Shown here piece after piece: positions 1 through 9,179 of a stretch of DNA of 64,000 nucleotides; the stretch's first letter is position 1; the number at the start of each line of letters is the position of its first letter. This stretch comes from Ruegeria atlantica (GTDB lineage: Bacteria; Pseudomonadota; Alphaproteobacteria; Rhodobacterales; Rhodobacteraceae), in the NCBI RefSeq assembly GCF_013032505.1, contig NZ_WQCG01000001.1:930001-994000 (forward strand), in the 5' to 3' direction. A program made the translations under genes and the position numbers. Under the pieces are notes generated by a model, which made no database searches, was not told the origin of the DNA, and was given only the letters and a program-made list of their open reading frames with translations.

Positions 1-186
1 CAGAACATTGACCAAACCTATGAGCCTGCCAAAAACGTGCTGGATACCACAGCGGCGGGCGACAGTTTCAACGGTGGGTACCTCGCAGCCTTGCTGACAG
101 GAAAATCGCAGGCCAAGGCCCTGATGGCCGGACACAATCTGGCGTCCACCGTTGTTCAGTTCCGCGGCGCGATCACTCCCGGATAA
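1..186 (+). CDS. kdgK: 2-dehydro-3-deoxygluconokinase, C-terminal fragment (PfkB family)
   Basis: Only the last 61 residues are inside the window; the start lies upstream. They contain the PfkB carbohydrate-kinase signature DTTAAGDSFNGG, whose Asp is the catalytic base, followed by the usual C-terminal helix. The protein would phosphorylate 2-keto-3-deoxygluconate to KDPG in the cytoplasm for the Entner-Doudoroff route. The assignment as KDG kinase rather than another PfkB sugar kinase rests on the adjacent uxuB and uxaC and on similarity to the complete kinase at 23196-24119. Its stop overlaps the convergent uxuB gene by 14 bases. Confidence 0.8.
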   Translation, partial: QNIDQTYEPAKNVLDTTAAGDSFNGGYLAALLTGKSQAKALMAGHNLASTVVQFRGAITPG

Positions 187-1369
187 GTGACGCGAGATCC
201 TCAGCGCCAACAAGGTCCAAAAGCGGCACTACCGGATCTTGCTGTGTGACAGCCGAGGCGATTTCCAACGCGCAAGGATCGTTCAGCGTCCTGCCCTTGG
301 CGATCTCGGACATGCAAAAGGAGATCCAGGCCCGCATCCCTGCGATCACCGCCTGAGAGCCGGTCTCACGGAGTGTGGGAACAAACCGATACGGCAGCTT
401 CTGGCTGCCATCCATCGCGATTTGGTCCAGACGGTGCGCCAGCTCGAGGTTTTCAAAGCGGCGCAACAAAGCCTCGGCATAGTCCGGAACCTGTACTTGC
501 AGTGCTGCGGGCAGCGTTGCGCCCGCATCCTTCATCAACTCGGTAACCAGCGGGCGCAAAACCGGGTCTTGAACCGCTTCGTGAACGTAGGTCAGGCCTC
601 GCTCCAACCCGGCATAAGCCAAGAGGGAATGGGCACCGTTCAACATGCGTAGCTTTCGCATCTCGTGCGGGGCCACGTCATCGACCAGTTGCACGCCCGG
701 CCAATCGGGATGTGGCCCGACGAAATTGTCCTCGACCACCCACTCCGAGAACGCCTCGGTTGGAACAGCCATAGGATCGCCGCTGATTGCGCGAACGGCG
801 TCCGTGGTAGCCGGGGTGATCCGGTCGACCATCGCGTTGGGAAAGCGAACTGCGTCCCAATTCACGTCCAGACCGGCTGCATTTGCAAAATCGGCAACTG
901 CCGTTTCAAGCGTTTTGCCGTTTTCCATGCGATTGTCGCAGCTTAGCACCGTCACTGGCTTGCGCCGTTCCGCGAGGCCAAAAGCGAGAAACCCGATCAG
1001 CGTTGCGGGCCCCTGCCCCGCCAGATCGGCAGCAATCGCCGGGTCCTGAAGGTTCAGATTGCCCGCTGCGTCCAAGTGATAACCTTTTTCGGTGACGGTC
1101 GCCGAGATGATCTCGGCATCCGCCATCACATTGAGAATCTCGGCGCGATCCTCGGGCGCGACCAGAACGTCCCGCAGAGCTTTTATGCGCCGGACGCCCT
1201 GCCCCTGTACGCACAAATCGTACTCGAAACCCTGGCCGGCCAATCCATCCCGAACCGAGGATGAACGCAGGCTAACGCCGACAACGTCCCATCCGCCCGC
1301 TTGATCGGTGTAGTCCAGCAAATGCGCCCGGGCGAAGTTTCCAAGACCGAAGTGAAGAATGGTACCCAT
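173..1369 (-). CDS. uxuB: D-fructuronate reductase / D-mannonate oxidoreductase (mannitol dehydrogenase family)
   Basis: A 398-residue polyol dehydrogenase. It has an N-terminal Rossmann loop GLGNFARAH (about 8-16), the SCDN motif (143-146), DRITP (182-186), EDNF (213-216) and the family active-site pattern K239-x4-N244-x2-H247. Family members such as UxuB reduce D-fructuronate to D-mannonate with NADH. The protein is shorter than the roughly 480-residue enterobacterial enzymes, but all catalytic blocks are present. Its start abuts the uxaC stop with no gap, so the two are co-translated in the order isomerase then reductase, which supports a glucuronate pathway. Mannitol or tagaturonate specificity is possible but less likely beside uxaC. 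Confidence 0.88.
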   Translation of the reverse strand: MGTILHFGLGNFARAHLLDYTDQAGGWDVVGVSLRSSSVRDGLAGQGFEYDLCVQGQGVRRIKALRDVLVAPEDRAEILNVMADAEIISATVTEKGYHLDAAGNLNLQDPAIAADLAGQGPATLIGFLAFGLAERRKPVTVLSCDNRMENGKTLETAVADFANAAGLDVNWDAVRFPNAMVDRITPATTDAVRAISGDPMAVPTEAFSEWVVEDNFVGPHPDWPGVQLVDDVAPHEMRKLRMLNGAHSLLAYAGLERGLTYVHEAVQDPVLRPLVTELMKDAGATLPAALQVQVPDYAEALLRRFENLELAHRLDQIAMDGSQKLPYRFVPTLRETGSQAVIAGMRAWISFCMSEIAKGRTLNDPCALEIASAVTQQDPVVPLLDLVGAEDLASLIRE

Positions 1370-2761
1370 CTAGCTTTGCAACCCGTAAACCTGTTTCGCC
1401 AGATCGACCGCCAGCAATCGCGCCAGATGCTCGGCACTGTCCCGGCCGAAATAGCCGCGCGCAACCTGCTCGGCCAAATGAATAGAAACACCTCGTCGCC
1501 ACAGGTCGTGACGAGCTGGAATGGACAGAAAAGCCCGCGTGTCGTCATTGAATCCGGCCAGATTGTAGTATCCGGCCGTTTCAACGACCTGATCGAAATA
1601 CCGCGCAATCCCGGCTGGGCTGTCGTGGAACCACCAAGGCGGCCCGATCCGAAGGCACGGCCAATGCCCCGCCATTGGCGCCAGTTCACGGGCATAGGTG
1701 CTTTCGTCCAATGTGAAGAGAATGATCCGCAGTTCCGGCGAGTTTCCGACCCGGTTCAACAGCGCCTCAAGGCCCGTGACCCAATCCATCGCGATTGGAA
1801 TGTCAGCCCCCTTGTCCCGTCCGAAGTCCCGCATTACCGCGTCGTTCGTGTTGCGCTTGCTGCCCGCGTGTATCTGCATGATTAGACCATCATCGACAGA
1901 CATCTGCGCCATTTCGATCAGCATATGCCCGTAGAAACGGCGAGCATCCTGTTCGGCCCCTTCCCGCCGTCTCAGCCGTTGGTACAGCGCATCCGGGTCT
2001 TCCAGCCACTCGGTCTGCACACGTTCGATACCGTGGTCGGTAGCCGTACAGCCCAGCCGGATGAAATAAGCCCGCCGCATTCGCAGCGCATTGAGGTAGC
2101 CATCATAGCTGCCCAGATCGCAGCCTGTCAGCTCGGCCAACTTGTTCAGGTTCTGTACGAACTCCGGGTCTGCCCCATCCAAAACCCCGTCTGGGCGGAA
2201 CGTCGGAATAACTCGCCCGCCCCAACCGCTTGCACGGATATCCCGATGCTCCGCGAGGCCGTCGAGAGCGGAATCCGTGGTGGCCAGAACCTCGATCCCA
2301 AACTTGTCGAACAAAGCCCTCGGGCGAAATTCGGGTCGCGCCAGCTTTTCGGCGATCTTATCATAGATCAGGTCTGCTGTGCGTGAAGACAACTCCTCAG
2401 ACACGCCCAGCGTTTCATGCAGCACGTAGTTCACCCAGATCCGGGATGGCGTTCCCAGAAACAGATGCCAGTGCTCGGCAAAGGTGCGAAACACGGCGCG
2501 AGGATCATTCTTTCGCCCCTCTTCCCCAACGCCAAGTTCGGACAAGGGAACACCCTGCGAATAGAGCATTCGGAACACGTAATGGTCGGGAACCACCAGC
2601 AGCTCTGCCGGATTGGGAAACGGCGCATCGGTTGCGAACCACCCCGGATCGCAGTGACCATGCGGAGACACGATCGGGAGGTCCTTGATGCCGAGGTACA
2701 GGCCTTCTGCCATCCCATTCAAATTACCAGTCAATTCTGCCTCCGATACTGCTGCCCGCAA
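1370..2761 (-). CDS. uxaC: Glucuronate isomerase
   Basis: A 463-residue amidohydrolase-superfamily uronate isomerase, full length for the family. The metal-binding HGHCDP motif sits at residues 34-39, and the long helical segment and C-terminal arm typical of UxaC are present. It converts D-glucuronate to D-fructuronate (or galacturonate to tagaturonate), the first intracellular step of hexuronate catabolism. It is first gene of a uxaC-uxuB pair and divergent from the Gfo/Idh operon starting at 2837. The 75-base gap between them contains an 8-bp palindrome, TGTTAACA, which may be an operator. Confidence 0.93.
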   Translation of the reverse strand: MRAAVSEAELTGNLNGMAEGLYLGIKDLPIVSPHGHCDPGWFATDAPFPNPAELLVVPDHYVFRMLYSQGVPLSELGVGEEGRKNDPRAVFRTFAEHWHLFLGTPSRIWVNYVLHETLGVSEELSSRTADLIYDKIAEKLARPEFRPRALFDKFGIEVLATTDSALDGLAEHRDIRASGWGGRVIPTFRPDGVLDGADPEFVQNLNKLAELTGCDLGSYDGYLNALRMRRAYFIRLGCTATDHGIERVQTEWLEDPDALYQRLRRREGAEQDARRFYGHMLIEMAQMSVDDGLIMQIHAGSKRNTNDAVMRDFGRDKGADIPIAMDWVTGLEALLNRVGNSPELRIILFTLDESTYARELAPMAGHWPCLRIGPPWWFHDSPAGIARYFDQVVETAGYYNLAGFNDDTRAFLSIPARHDLWRRGVSIHLAEQVARGYFGRDSAEHLARLLAVDLAKQVYGLQS

Positions 2762-2836
2762 TTGTTAACACAGTTTTTAATGGTTGCATCTTTCCCGTTC
2801 GAACCCGCAGACTGACCGGGTGATCCGGGGGAATGA

Positions 2837-3853
2837 ATGAATATTGCGCTGATTGGTTTGGGGATGGTTTCGGGAACGCATGTTGCTGCCATTCAGGCAT
2901 CGGAGCGAGGTCTCAATCTTGCTGGCGTCCTAGGGCGCAATCCTGAAAAAGCAGCTGAGTTCGCGCAGCGAAACGACACCCGCGCGTTCAGCTCGGTTGA
3001 GGAAATCGCAAACGACTCAAACGTCGACTTTGCGATCATCGCAACCCCGCCTGATCAGCGCACAGAGTTGGTGCGGGTTCTTTCGACCGCTTCGAAACCG
3101 ATCCTAATGGAAAAGCCTATCGAAAGAACGCTGGGCGCCGCGACAGCCATAGTCGAGCAGTGCGAGGTGTCTGGCGTGCTGCTGGGCATCGTTTTTCAGC
3201 ACCGCGCTCGCACCGCCTCGCAGGCGCTGAAATCAGCCATTGTACAGGGTGAGTTGGGCGCGATCGCCACGGTGGAAATCCGTGTCCCCTGGTGGCGCAA
3301 TCAGAGCTACTATGACGAGCTAGGTCGCGGCACTTATGCACGCGACGGAGGCGGTGTCATGATTTCGCAGGCAATCCACACGCTTGACCTCGCGATGTGG
3401 CTGCTGGGGCCGATCTCGGACATTCAAGCCATGATGAGAAAAACTCCGTTGCACGATCTCGAGGCCGAGGATTGGGCAGGTGCAATCTTTGAAATGGATA
3501 ACGGCGCGGTGGGAACGTTGATGGCAACCACCGCCGTATATCCCGGGGCCGCTGAATCTATCACGATCCAGGGCACGCACGCCAAAGCGCATCTGGAATC
3601 AGGTGTTCTGACCTTGACCACTTTCGACAGTCAGAAATCCACGGTTGGCGAAACGTCCGCCACAGGCGGCGGGGCCGATCCCATGGCGTTCACCCATGAA
3701 TGGCACCAGGCGGTCATAGAGGATTTTGCCAACGCACTCGCCGGTGGAACGCGACCCATGGCCACCGGACGCAGTGCCCTTTTGACCCACGCCGTCATAG
3801 ACGCGATGCAGATCGCCAATCGAACCGGCCAGAAAACACGAGTCATCTCATGA
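2837..3853 (+). CDS. Gfo/Idh/MocA family oxidoreductase (first of three)
   Basis: A 338-residue NAD(P)-dependent sugar oxidoreductase. An N-terminal Rossmann domain opens with GLGMVSGTH, followed by the family EKP motif (EKPIE, about residue 94) and the C-terminal alpha/beta substrate domain. A GGGGGAA ribosome-binding site precedes the ATG. The family oxidises or reduces a ring hydroxyl of sugars, inositols or glycosides, but the substrate cannot be read from the sequence. It is first gene of an operon and overlaps the next gene by the ATGA stop/start. It may process a keto-sugar or uronate derivative linked to the uxuA pathway. Confidence 0.85.
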   Translation: MNIALIGLGMVSGTHVAAIQASERGLNLAGVLGRNPEKAAEFAQRNDTRAFSSVEEIANDSNVDFAIIATPPDQRTELVRVLSTASKPILMEKPIERTLGAATAIVEQCEVSGVLLGIVFQHRARTASQALKSAIVQGELGAIATVEIRVPWWRNQSYYDELGRGTYARDGGGVMISQAIHTLDLAMWLLGPISDIQAMMRKTPLHDLEAEDWAGAIFEMDNGAVGTLMATTAVYPGAAESITIQGTHAKAHLESGVLTLTTFDSQKSTVGETSATGGGADPMAFTHEWHQAVIEDFANALAGGTRPMATGRSALLTHAVIDAMQIANRTGQKTRVIS

Positions 3854-4851
3854 GCCTAACCTGCGTCGCCCTTGGCCTGGACCACCGCCATATCTATGGC
3901 ATGACGGAAAACATGCGCAAAATCGGCGTGGACTGCGTTGGCTATTGGACACAAGGCGAACCCGAAACGCTGGCGGGCTACGTCAAAAGGTTTCCCGATA
4001 TTCCACGACTGGCCCGACTGGAAGACGCTTTAGCCTGCGGGGCGGATTTGGCGCTGATTTCCGCAATTCCGGCAGATAGGGCCGCGTTGACGATCCGTGC
4101 CATGCAGAACGGTATGGATGTCATGAGCGACAAGCCGGGCTGCACGTCGTTCGAGCAACTCGACCAGATCAAACGGGCGGTTGCGGACACCAGTCGAATC
4201 TGGTCGGTGGATTTTTCCGAAAGGTTTGAAACGCCGGTCAGCACCCGGGCGACCGAGTTGATCGAGGCCGGTGCCATCGGGCGCGTGATCCAGACGGTCG
4301 GACTTGGCCCGCACCGATTGAACCGGGCAACCCGGCCGGAATGGTTTTTTCAGCGTGACCGCTATGGCGGCATTCTGACCGATATAGCCTCGCATCAGAT
4401 CGATCAGTTCTTGCACTACACAGGTTCGAAAACCGCAGAAATCACAAACGCCTATGTAGCGAACTACGCAAACCCCAATGATCCCGGATTGCAGGATTTC
4501 GGAGAGCTCAATCTTCGAAGCGAGAATGGCACCGGGTACATCCGGGTTGACTGGTTCACTCCGGATGCCTTGCCAAACTGGGGGGATGGTCGCCTGACGA
4601 TCCTAGGCACCGAAGGCTATATCGAGTTGCGGAAATACGTCGATGTGGGTGGTGCCTCGGGAACAGACCATCTGATCCTCGTCAATGGTGAAACCTGCCA
4701 AAAGATCGACGCAACCAACGCCGACCTTCCCTACTTTTCGCGCCTCGCCGATGACGTCCGTAACCGGACCGAAACCGCAATGGCGCAGACCCACTGCTTT
4801 ACGGTCATGGAACTGGCGCTGCGTGCACAGGAAATGGCGGAACGAAGATGA
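3850..4851 (+). CDS. Gfo/Idh/MocA family oxidoreductase (second of three)
   Basis: A 333-residue protein starting at the ATG that overlaps the previous stop (ATGA). It resembles the Gfo/Idh/MocA fold, with a variant DKPG motif (SDKPGCTSFEQ) where EKP is usual, and a C-terminal domain with a DIASHQIDQF helix matching the family's conserved His-Asp region. The N-terminal Rossmann glycine motif is weak: the protein opens with a short strand and no clean GxGxxG. It may therefore be a divergent or partner subunit rather than a typical dehydrogenase. It is translationally coupled at both ends to paralogues, which suggests a shared pathway or complex. Confidence 0.8.
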   Translation: MSLTCVALGLDHRHIYGMTENMRKIGVDCVGYWTQGEPETLAGYVKRFPDIPRLARLEDALACGADLALISAIPADRAALTIRAMQNGMDVMSDKPGCTSFEQLDQIKRAVADTSRIWSVDFSERFETPVSTRATELIEAGAIGRVIQTVGLGPHRLNRATRPEWFFQRDRYGGILTDIASHQIDQFLHYTGSKTAEITNAYVANYANPNDPGLQDFGELNLRSENGTGYIRVDWFTPDALPNWGDGRLTILGTEGYIELRKYVDVGGASGTDHLILVNGETCQKIDATNADLPYFSRLADDVRNRTETAMAQTHCFTVMELALRAQEMAERR

Positions 4852-5900
4852 TCAACGTTGCGATCCTTGGCGCAGGTATCGGTGCGCAACATCTGAGCGC
4901 ACTGGAACGGCTTGACCGCACCTTCCGCGTAGCCGCCGTCGTCGACCAGAATACGGACCGGATCGAGCAGATTCGACAAAACTCGGATTTTCAAGCACTG
5001 ACCAACATTCAAGACGCTCTGGATGATCCGGCGATTGATGTCATCGACATCTGCCTGCCACCCCATCTGCATGTACCGACCACCCTTGCGGCACTGGCCG
5101 CAGGAAAACACGTTGTATGCGAAAAGCCCCTTGCGACCTCTATGCAGGATGTAGATCGGATCACGGAAACCGCCCGCAGCACGGGCAAGCATGTGTTTCC
5201 GGTCTTTCAATACCGGTGGGGCCCGTCACTGGCCCAATTGCGCCAGTTGCAACGTTCGGGCCTCACCGGAGCGGTCCAAACTGCCGCGCTTGAAACTCAT
5301 TGGTCCCGGGGGGCAGACTATTACGCGGTGCCGTGGCGGGGAACATGGGCCGGTGAACGCGGCGGCGCAGTGCTGGGCCATGCCATCCACAACCATGATC
5401 TGCTGACTCATATTGCGGGTGATATCGCCTGGGTGTCCGCAATGGCCACAACGCGAGTTAACCCGATCGAGACGGAAGACTGCGCTGCGATCTGCTTTGG
5501 CATGACTTCTGGAGCTTTGTGCACAAGCAACATCACACTAGGCGCCGCTAAGGACGAAACCCGCCTGCGGTTCGTCTTTGAAAAAGTGACCGCCACCTCT
5601 GGCACGGAACCCTATGCCCCGGGTCAAATGCCTTGGACATTCGTCGCGCGGGACCCGTTGGATCAAGCCACTATCGACGACGCTCTTGCCGCCTCCGCTA
5701 TGGAGCCAACAGGTTTCGAAGGGTTCTTTACCCAAGTCGGCAAGGCGCTACGGTCCGAGGCAAATTCAGTCGTTACACTGCAGGACGGTGCTGCGTCCAT
5801 CGGCCTTGTGACGGCGATTTATCACGCGGCACGCACCGGGCAGCGTGTTGCCCTTCCCATCGAGCCCGATCACCCTCTGTATGAAGGATGGCTGCCATGA
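4848..5900 (+). CDS. Gfo/Idh/MocA family oxidoreductase (third of three)
   Basis: A 350-residue member with a clear N-terminal GAGIGAQH nucleotide-binding loop, the canonical CEKPLA motif, and a C-terminal domain with the conserved HAIHNHDLL segment that carries the catalytic His/Asp pair of the family. It starts with ATGA overlap to the second paralogue and ends with ATGA overlap to uxuA. It probably catalyses an NAD(P)-dependent oxidation or reduction on a sugar or sugar acid. Position directly before uxuA ties the trio to uronate or aldonate metabolism. The exact substrate is unknown. Confidence 0.87.
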   Translation: MINVAILGAGIGAQHLSALERLDRTFRVAAVVDQNTDRIEQIRQNSDFQALTNIQDALDDPAIDVIDICLPPHLHVPTTLAALAAGKHVVCEKPLATSMQDVDRITETARSTGKHVFPVFQYRWGPSLAQLRQLQRSGLTGAVQTAALETHWSRGADYYAVPWRGTWAGERGGAVLGHAIHNHDLLTHIAGDIAWVSAMATTRVNPIETEDCAAICFGMTSGALCTSNITLGAAKDETRLRFVFEKVTATSGTEPYAPGQMPWTFVARDPLDQATIDDALAASAMEPTGFEGFFTQVGKALRSEANSVVTLQDGAASIGLVTAIYHAARTGQRVALPIEPDHPLYEGWLP

Positions 5901-7078
5901 AACAATGCTGGCGTTGGTTCGGACCCGAAGATCCGATCGCCCTGGTCGATCTCCATCAAGTCGGGGTTCAGGGCATTGTCACCGCGCTGCATCACATCCC
6001 ACCGGGACAGCCCTGGGACGAACAGAGCATCGCCGACCGGCAGGCCGTTCTGACCGCTGACGGGTACAGTTGGGACGTTGTCGAAAGCCTGCCCGTCTCC
6101 GAGGCGATCAAGACGCAATCCACAGACATGGCCGAACATCTCCAGGCTTACAAGTCCAGCCTCAGAGCCCTGTCCGCCCGTGGAGTCAAAGTCGTTTGCT
6201 ACAACTTCATGCCAATCCTGGATTGGACACGCACCGCCCTTCGCGCCCCGCAGCCGCATGGCGGAACGGCCATGCTGTTCGACCTGACCGATTTTGCTGC
6301 ATTCGACATATATATTCTCGAACGTCCAGGTGCGTCGGAAGACTATTCCAGCGACGTCCAGCAAACGGCCAAGGATCGTTTCTTGCGCATGTCGGATGAA
6401 TCCAAAGCCCAGTTGCAGCACAATGTCACTGCGGGGCTGCCCGGCGCCAACGATCAGTGGAGCGTGCAGGACGTACGCTCTTTGTTGCGGACATATGCGC
6501 ACATAGGCCGTGACCAGCTTCGCGCAAACCTCATAGACTTCCTTTCCGAGGTCGCCCCAGAGGCCCAAGAACTAGATCTACGCTTGTGCTGTCATCCGGA
6601 TGATCCGCCGTTCTCGTTGCTCGGTCTGCCGCGGGTCATGTCCAGCACCGATGACTACGGCGCCGTTCTGAATGCGGTTGATTTGCAGGCGAACGGCGCA
6701 ACGTTGTGTACCGGCTCGCTGGGAGTGTCCCCCGAATTCGATGGGCCGGACTTCGTGCGTAGACATGGCGGCCGGATTCACTTTGTTCACTTGCGGAACA
6801 CCAGACGCATCGCGGGGTCATACAGCCAGAAGCCAGACTTCTTTGAGGCCCCGCATCTGGAGGGCGACACCGACATGGTCGGCACCATTCGCGAGTTGAT
6901 GAACGAACAGCGCCGCCGCAAATCCCAAGGGCGTGGCGACTGGCAAATTCCGATGCGGCCTGACCACGGACAAGAACTGCTGAGCGATCTGGGCGGACAC
7001 AGTACTCCCGGTTATCCGCTGATCGGACGAATGCGCGGGCTGGCGGAACTGCGCGGCATCATGGCGGCGTTTTCCTAA
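5897..7078 (+). CDS. uxuA: Mannonate dehydratase
   Basis: A 393-residue UxuA. The start MKQCWRWFGPEDP matches the family N-terminus, is spaced 9 bases from GAAGGA, and overlaps the upstream stop as ATGA; an ATG 9 bases earlier at 5888 is less likely. Conserved family blocks include CYNFMPILDW, CHPDDPP (metal ligands Cys and His), HLRNTRR near residue 295 and the DHGQELL segment. The enzyme dehydrates D-mannonate to 2-keto-3-deoxygluconate in the cytoplasm. It completes, with uxaC and uxuB on the other strand, the glucuronate-to-KDG route feeding KDG kinase. Confidence 0.95.
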   Translation: MKQCWRWFGPEDPIALVDLHQVGVQGIVTALHHIPPGQPWDEQSIADRQAVLTADGYSWDVVESLPVSEAIKTQSTDMAEHLQAYKSSLRALSARGVKVVCYNFMPILDWTRTALRAPQPHGGTAMLFDLTDFAAFDIYILERPGASEDYSSDVQQTAKDRFLRMSDESKAQLQHNVTAGLPGANDQWSVQDVRSLLRTYAHIGRDQLRANLIDFLSEVAPEAQELDLRLCCHPDDPPFSLLGLPRVMSSTDDYGAVLNAVDLQANGATLCTGSLGVSPEFDGPDFVRRHGGRIHFVHLRNTRRIAGSYSQKPDFFEAPHLEGDTDMVGTIRELMNEQRRRKSQGRGDWQIPMRPDHGQELLSDLGGHSTPGYPLIGRMRGLAELRGIMAAFS

Positions 7079-7301
7079 CGCGTCGGATCAGACAGTTTCT
7101 TTCCACCCGCAACACTTCTTTGCTTGCCTGCGCGCCGCATTCTTCGTTTACTTACATTACGTATACGGGCAGCGGGGTGTCTTCCGGACTCGCCCGACGT
7201 CTGTTCAAGACGCGTGAAACTCCCGCGAAAACCGATGCGATTGGGCATCATTTTTCGAAACGTCTGCCATACGGAAATGGCGGAAAACGGGAGGATTATT
7301 T

Positions 7302-8192
7302 ATGAAAACTGCAGGCGTAATCGGTCTTGGCGACATGGGCAGCGGCCTTGCCAAGAACCTGATCAAGAATGGCTTTGAAACATCAGGTTTCGACCTGAGC
7401 GAGACGCGCATGAAGGCATTTACCGACATGGGCGGCTTGGCCAAGGACAGCGTGGGACAGGTCGGCCGTCACGCCGCCGCTGTGTTTGTCATGGTGATGA
7501 ACGGAGATCAGGCCCGCGATGTCATTCTGGGTGAAAATGGCTTGGTTGCGAACATGGCCAAAGGCGGAACTGTCATCCTGTCGGCGACCATTACCCCGGC
7601 CGAAGCAAGCGCTATCGGGCAAGACATGGAGGGCGCAGGCATCCACCTGATCGACACTCCGGTCTCGGGTGGATTTCCCGGCGCGCAGACCGGCACATTG
7701 ACGATGATGGCTGCCGGCGCTTCGGATGTGCTGGACCAAAATGCCGAAGTCATGCAGGCAGTGTCGGCAACCATTCATCGGGTTGGAGAAAACGCCGGCG
7801 ACGGGCAAACCGTGAAAGCCTGCCTGCAATCCCTTATCGGATCGATCTTTTCCGCCACATTCGAGGCTGCGGCCCTGGCGGCCAAAGCCGGTGTCAGCGG
7901 TCAGGCATTGCTTGATGTATTCTCCTCATCCAGCGCGGGGTGCGGCGTCGTGAATACCGCCCTTGGAAACATCATTGATCGCAAGTTCGAAGCCACCGGT
8001 AGTCATATCGCAACCATGCATAAGGACCTGACGATCTCTCTAGCACTGGCCGGTGCATTGGGCGTTCCCATGCACACAGCGTCATCCGCAATGCAGATCT
8101 TTCACGCCGGAAAAACCAAGTACCCGAATGGCGACAACTGGGTGTGTACTCGCGTCATCGAAGAGATCGTTGGCGCAGAATTGCATCGCTGA
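7302..8192 (+). CDS. NAD(P)-dependent beta-hydroxyacid dehydrogenase (HIBADH / L-threonate dehydrogenase type)
   Basis: A 296-residue enzyme of the 3-hydroxyisobutyrate dehydrogenase family. It has an N-terminal GLGDMGSGLAKNL cofactor loop and the substrate motif DTPVSGGFPGAQTG; the all-helical C-terminal domain follows. The family oxidises beta-hydroxyacids or reduces tartronate semialdehyde. The SGG motif places it with ordinary HIBADH, GarR and LtnD members. A strong GGGAGGA ribosome-binding site lies before the start. It follows uxuA after a 223-base gap, so it may have its own promoter, and it is coupled to the TIM-barrel gene 11 bases downstream. Substrate is not assigned. Confidence 0.82.
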   Translation: MKTAGVIGLGDMGSGLAKNLIKNGFETSGFDLSETRMKAFTDMGGLAKDSVGQVGRHAAAVFVMVMNGDQARDVILGENGLVANMAKGGTVILSATITPAEASAIGQDMEGAGIHLIDTPVSGGFPGAQTGTLTMMAAGASDVLDQNAEVMQAVSATIHRVGENAGDGQTVKACLQSLIGSIFSATFEAAALAAKAGVSGQALLDVFSSSSAGCGVVNTALGNIIDRKFEATGSHIATMHKDLTISLALAGALGVPMHTASSAMQIFHAGKTKYPNGDNWVCTRVIEEIVGAELHR

Positions 8193-8203
8193 GGGGACGG
8201 GAC

Positions 8204-9067
8204 ATGAAATTAGGTGTAATTTGCGACGGCATTTCCCGCAATCTGCGGCATGCCGTGGACGTAATGGACGAATTCGGTCTGGACTATGCAGAGCTTCAAT
8301 TCGTTGGCGATTCAGAGGTCGGAGACCATTCCCCGCAGGAAATTGCCGAGATCGACGCGCTTTTGCGCGACCGGGGCAAGCCTGTGTCGTGTCTGTCGCG
8401 CCATATCTTTGCGGGGATGACAGCTGCCAACAGGCCCGGCGACGACCTGCACACTCGGCATATGGACGCCTTGAAACGTGTGATCGACATGGCGCATGTT
8501 GTTGCGTCTCCGCTGGTTCGGATCATGACGCAACGAAAAGAGCAGATACTCTGGGGAAAAAACGGCGCCGAGAAGTGGAACGTGGCGCATGGGGTATGGG
8601 ACTCGATGCCGCCGCTGATCGCGCCGGCGGTTGAACTGGCAAGAGCTGAGGGCGTGACGCTTGTCGTGGAAACCGGAAACGGCACGCTGGTCAATTCCAA
8701 CTATACAGCCCGCAAGCTGATTGACGAGTTAGACGCAAAAGACTCTTTGAAAGTGCTGTGGGACCCCGGAAACAACTGCTGGTGCCATGAACTGGCATAC
8801 CCAGACGGTTATGAAGAACTGCGCGGCGGCTACCTGGGTCACATTCACATCAAGGACGTAAAGGTCGACACGCCGCGGGCAACGCTGGAAGTGCGCCGCA
8901 TGGGGGAAGGTCAGCTTGCGCCTTTGTTCCAACCCATCGCGGACGCGCTCAGATCCGACGGCTATGATGGCGTCATTTCTTTCGAAAGCGTTTATCAACC
9001 CGGCAACGGGAACTTCGAAGATGGTTTTCGTCTGTGTGTGGACCAGTTTAAAAGCCTGTTTGCATAA
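8204..9067 (+). CDS. Sugar phosphate isomerase/epimerase-like TIM-barrel protein
   Basis: A 287-residue AP-endonuclease-2-type TIM barrel. The start MKLGVICDG has a GAGGGGACGGGAC ribosome-binding region; an upstream in-frame ATG at 8144 lies inside the previous gene and is unlikely. Putative metal ligands occur in order: Glu in VVETGNG, Asp in LWDPGN, His in HIHIKDV and Glu in ISFESV. Relatives are inosose isomerases, ketose 3-epimerases, hydroxypyruvate isomerases and 3-keto-glycoside lyases. Its partnership with three Gfo/Idh/MocA proteins fits an inositol-like or 3-keto-sugar pathway. Exact reaction unknown. Confidence 0.82.
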   Translation: MKLGVICDGISRNLRHAVDVMDEFGLDYAELQFVGDSEVGDHSPQEIAEIDALLRDRGKPVSCLSRHIFAGMTAANRPGDDLHTRHMDALKRVIDMAHVVASPLVRIMTQRKEQILWGKNGAEKWNVAHGVWDSMPPLIAPAVELARAEGVTLVVETGNGTLVNSNYTARKLIDELDAKDSLKVLWDPGNNCWCHELAYPDGYEELRGGYLGHIHIKDVKVDTPRATLEVRRMGEGQLAPLFQPIADALRSDGYDGVISFESVYQPGNGNFEDGFRLCVDQFKSLFA

Positions 9068-9179
9068 AAATGCAGTCAATATGCGTTCAAAATCAAAAGT
9101 TTGACCCCCATTGCTGAATGCCAAGTGAGATGTAGAAAGCCGGGCGCGTTCGCGTGAAATCAAGGAAAGGGCCTGCTGG

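Noticed and set aside
2764..2771. TGTTAACA palindrome upstream of uxaC as a uronate-regulator operator
   Set aside because: Eight bases are too short to be significant alone, no regulator gene is adjacent and no second copy was noticed.
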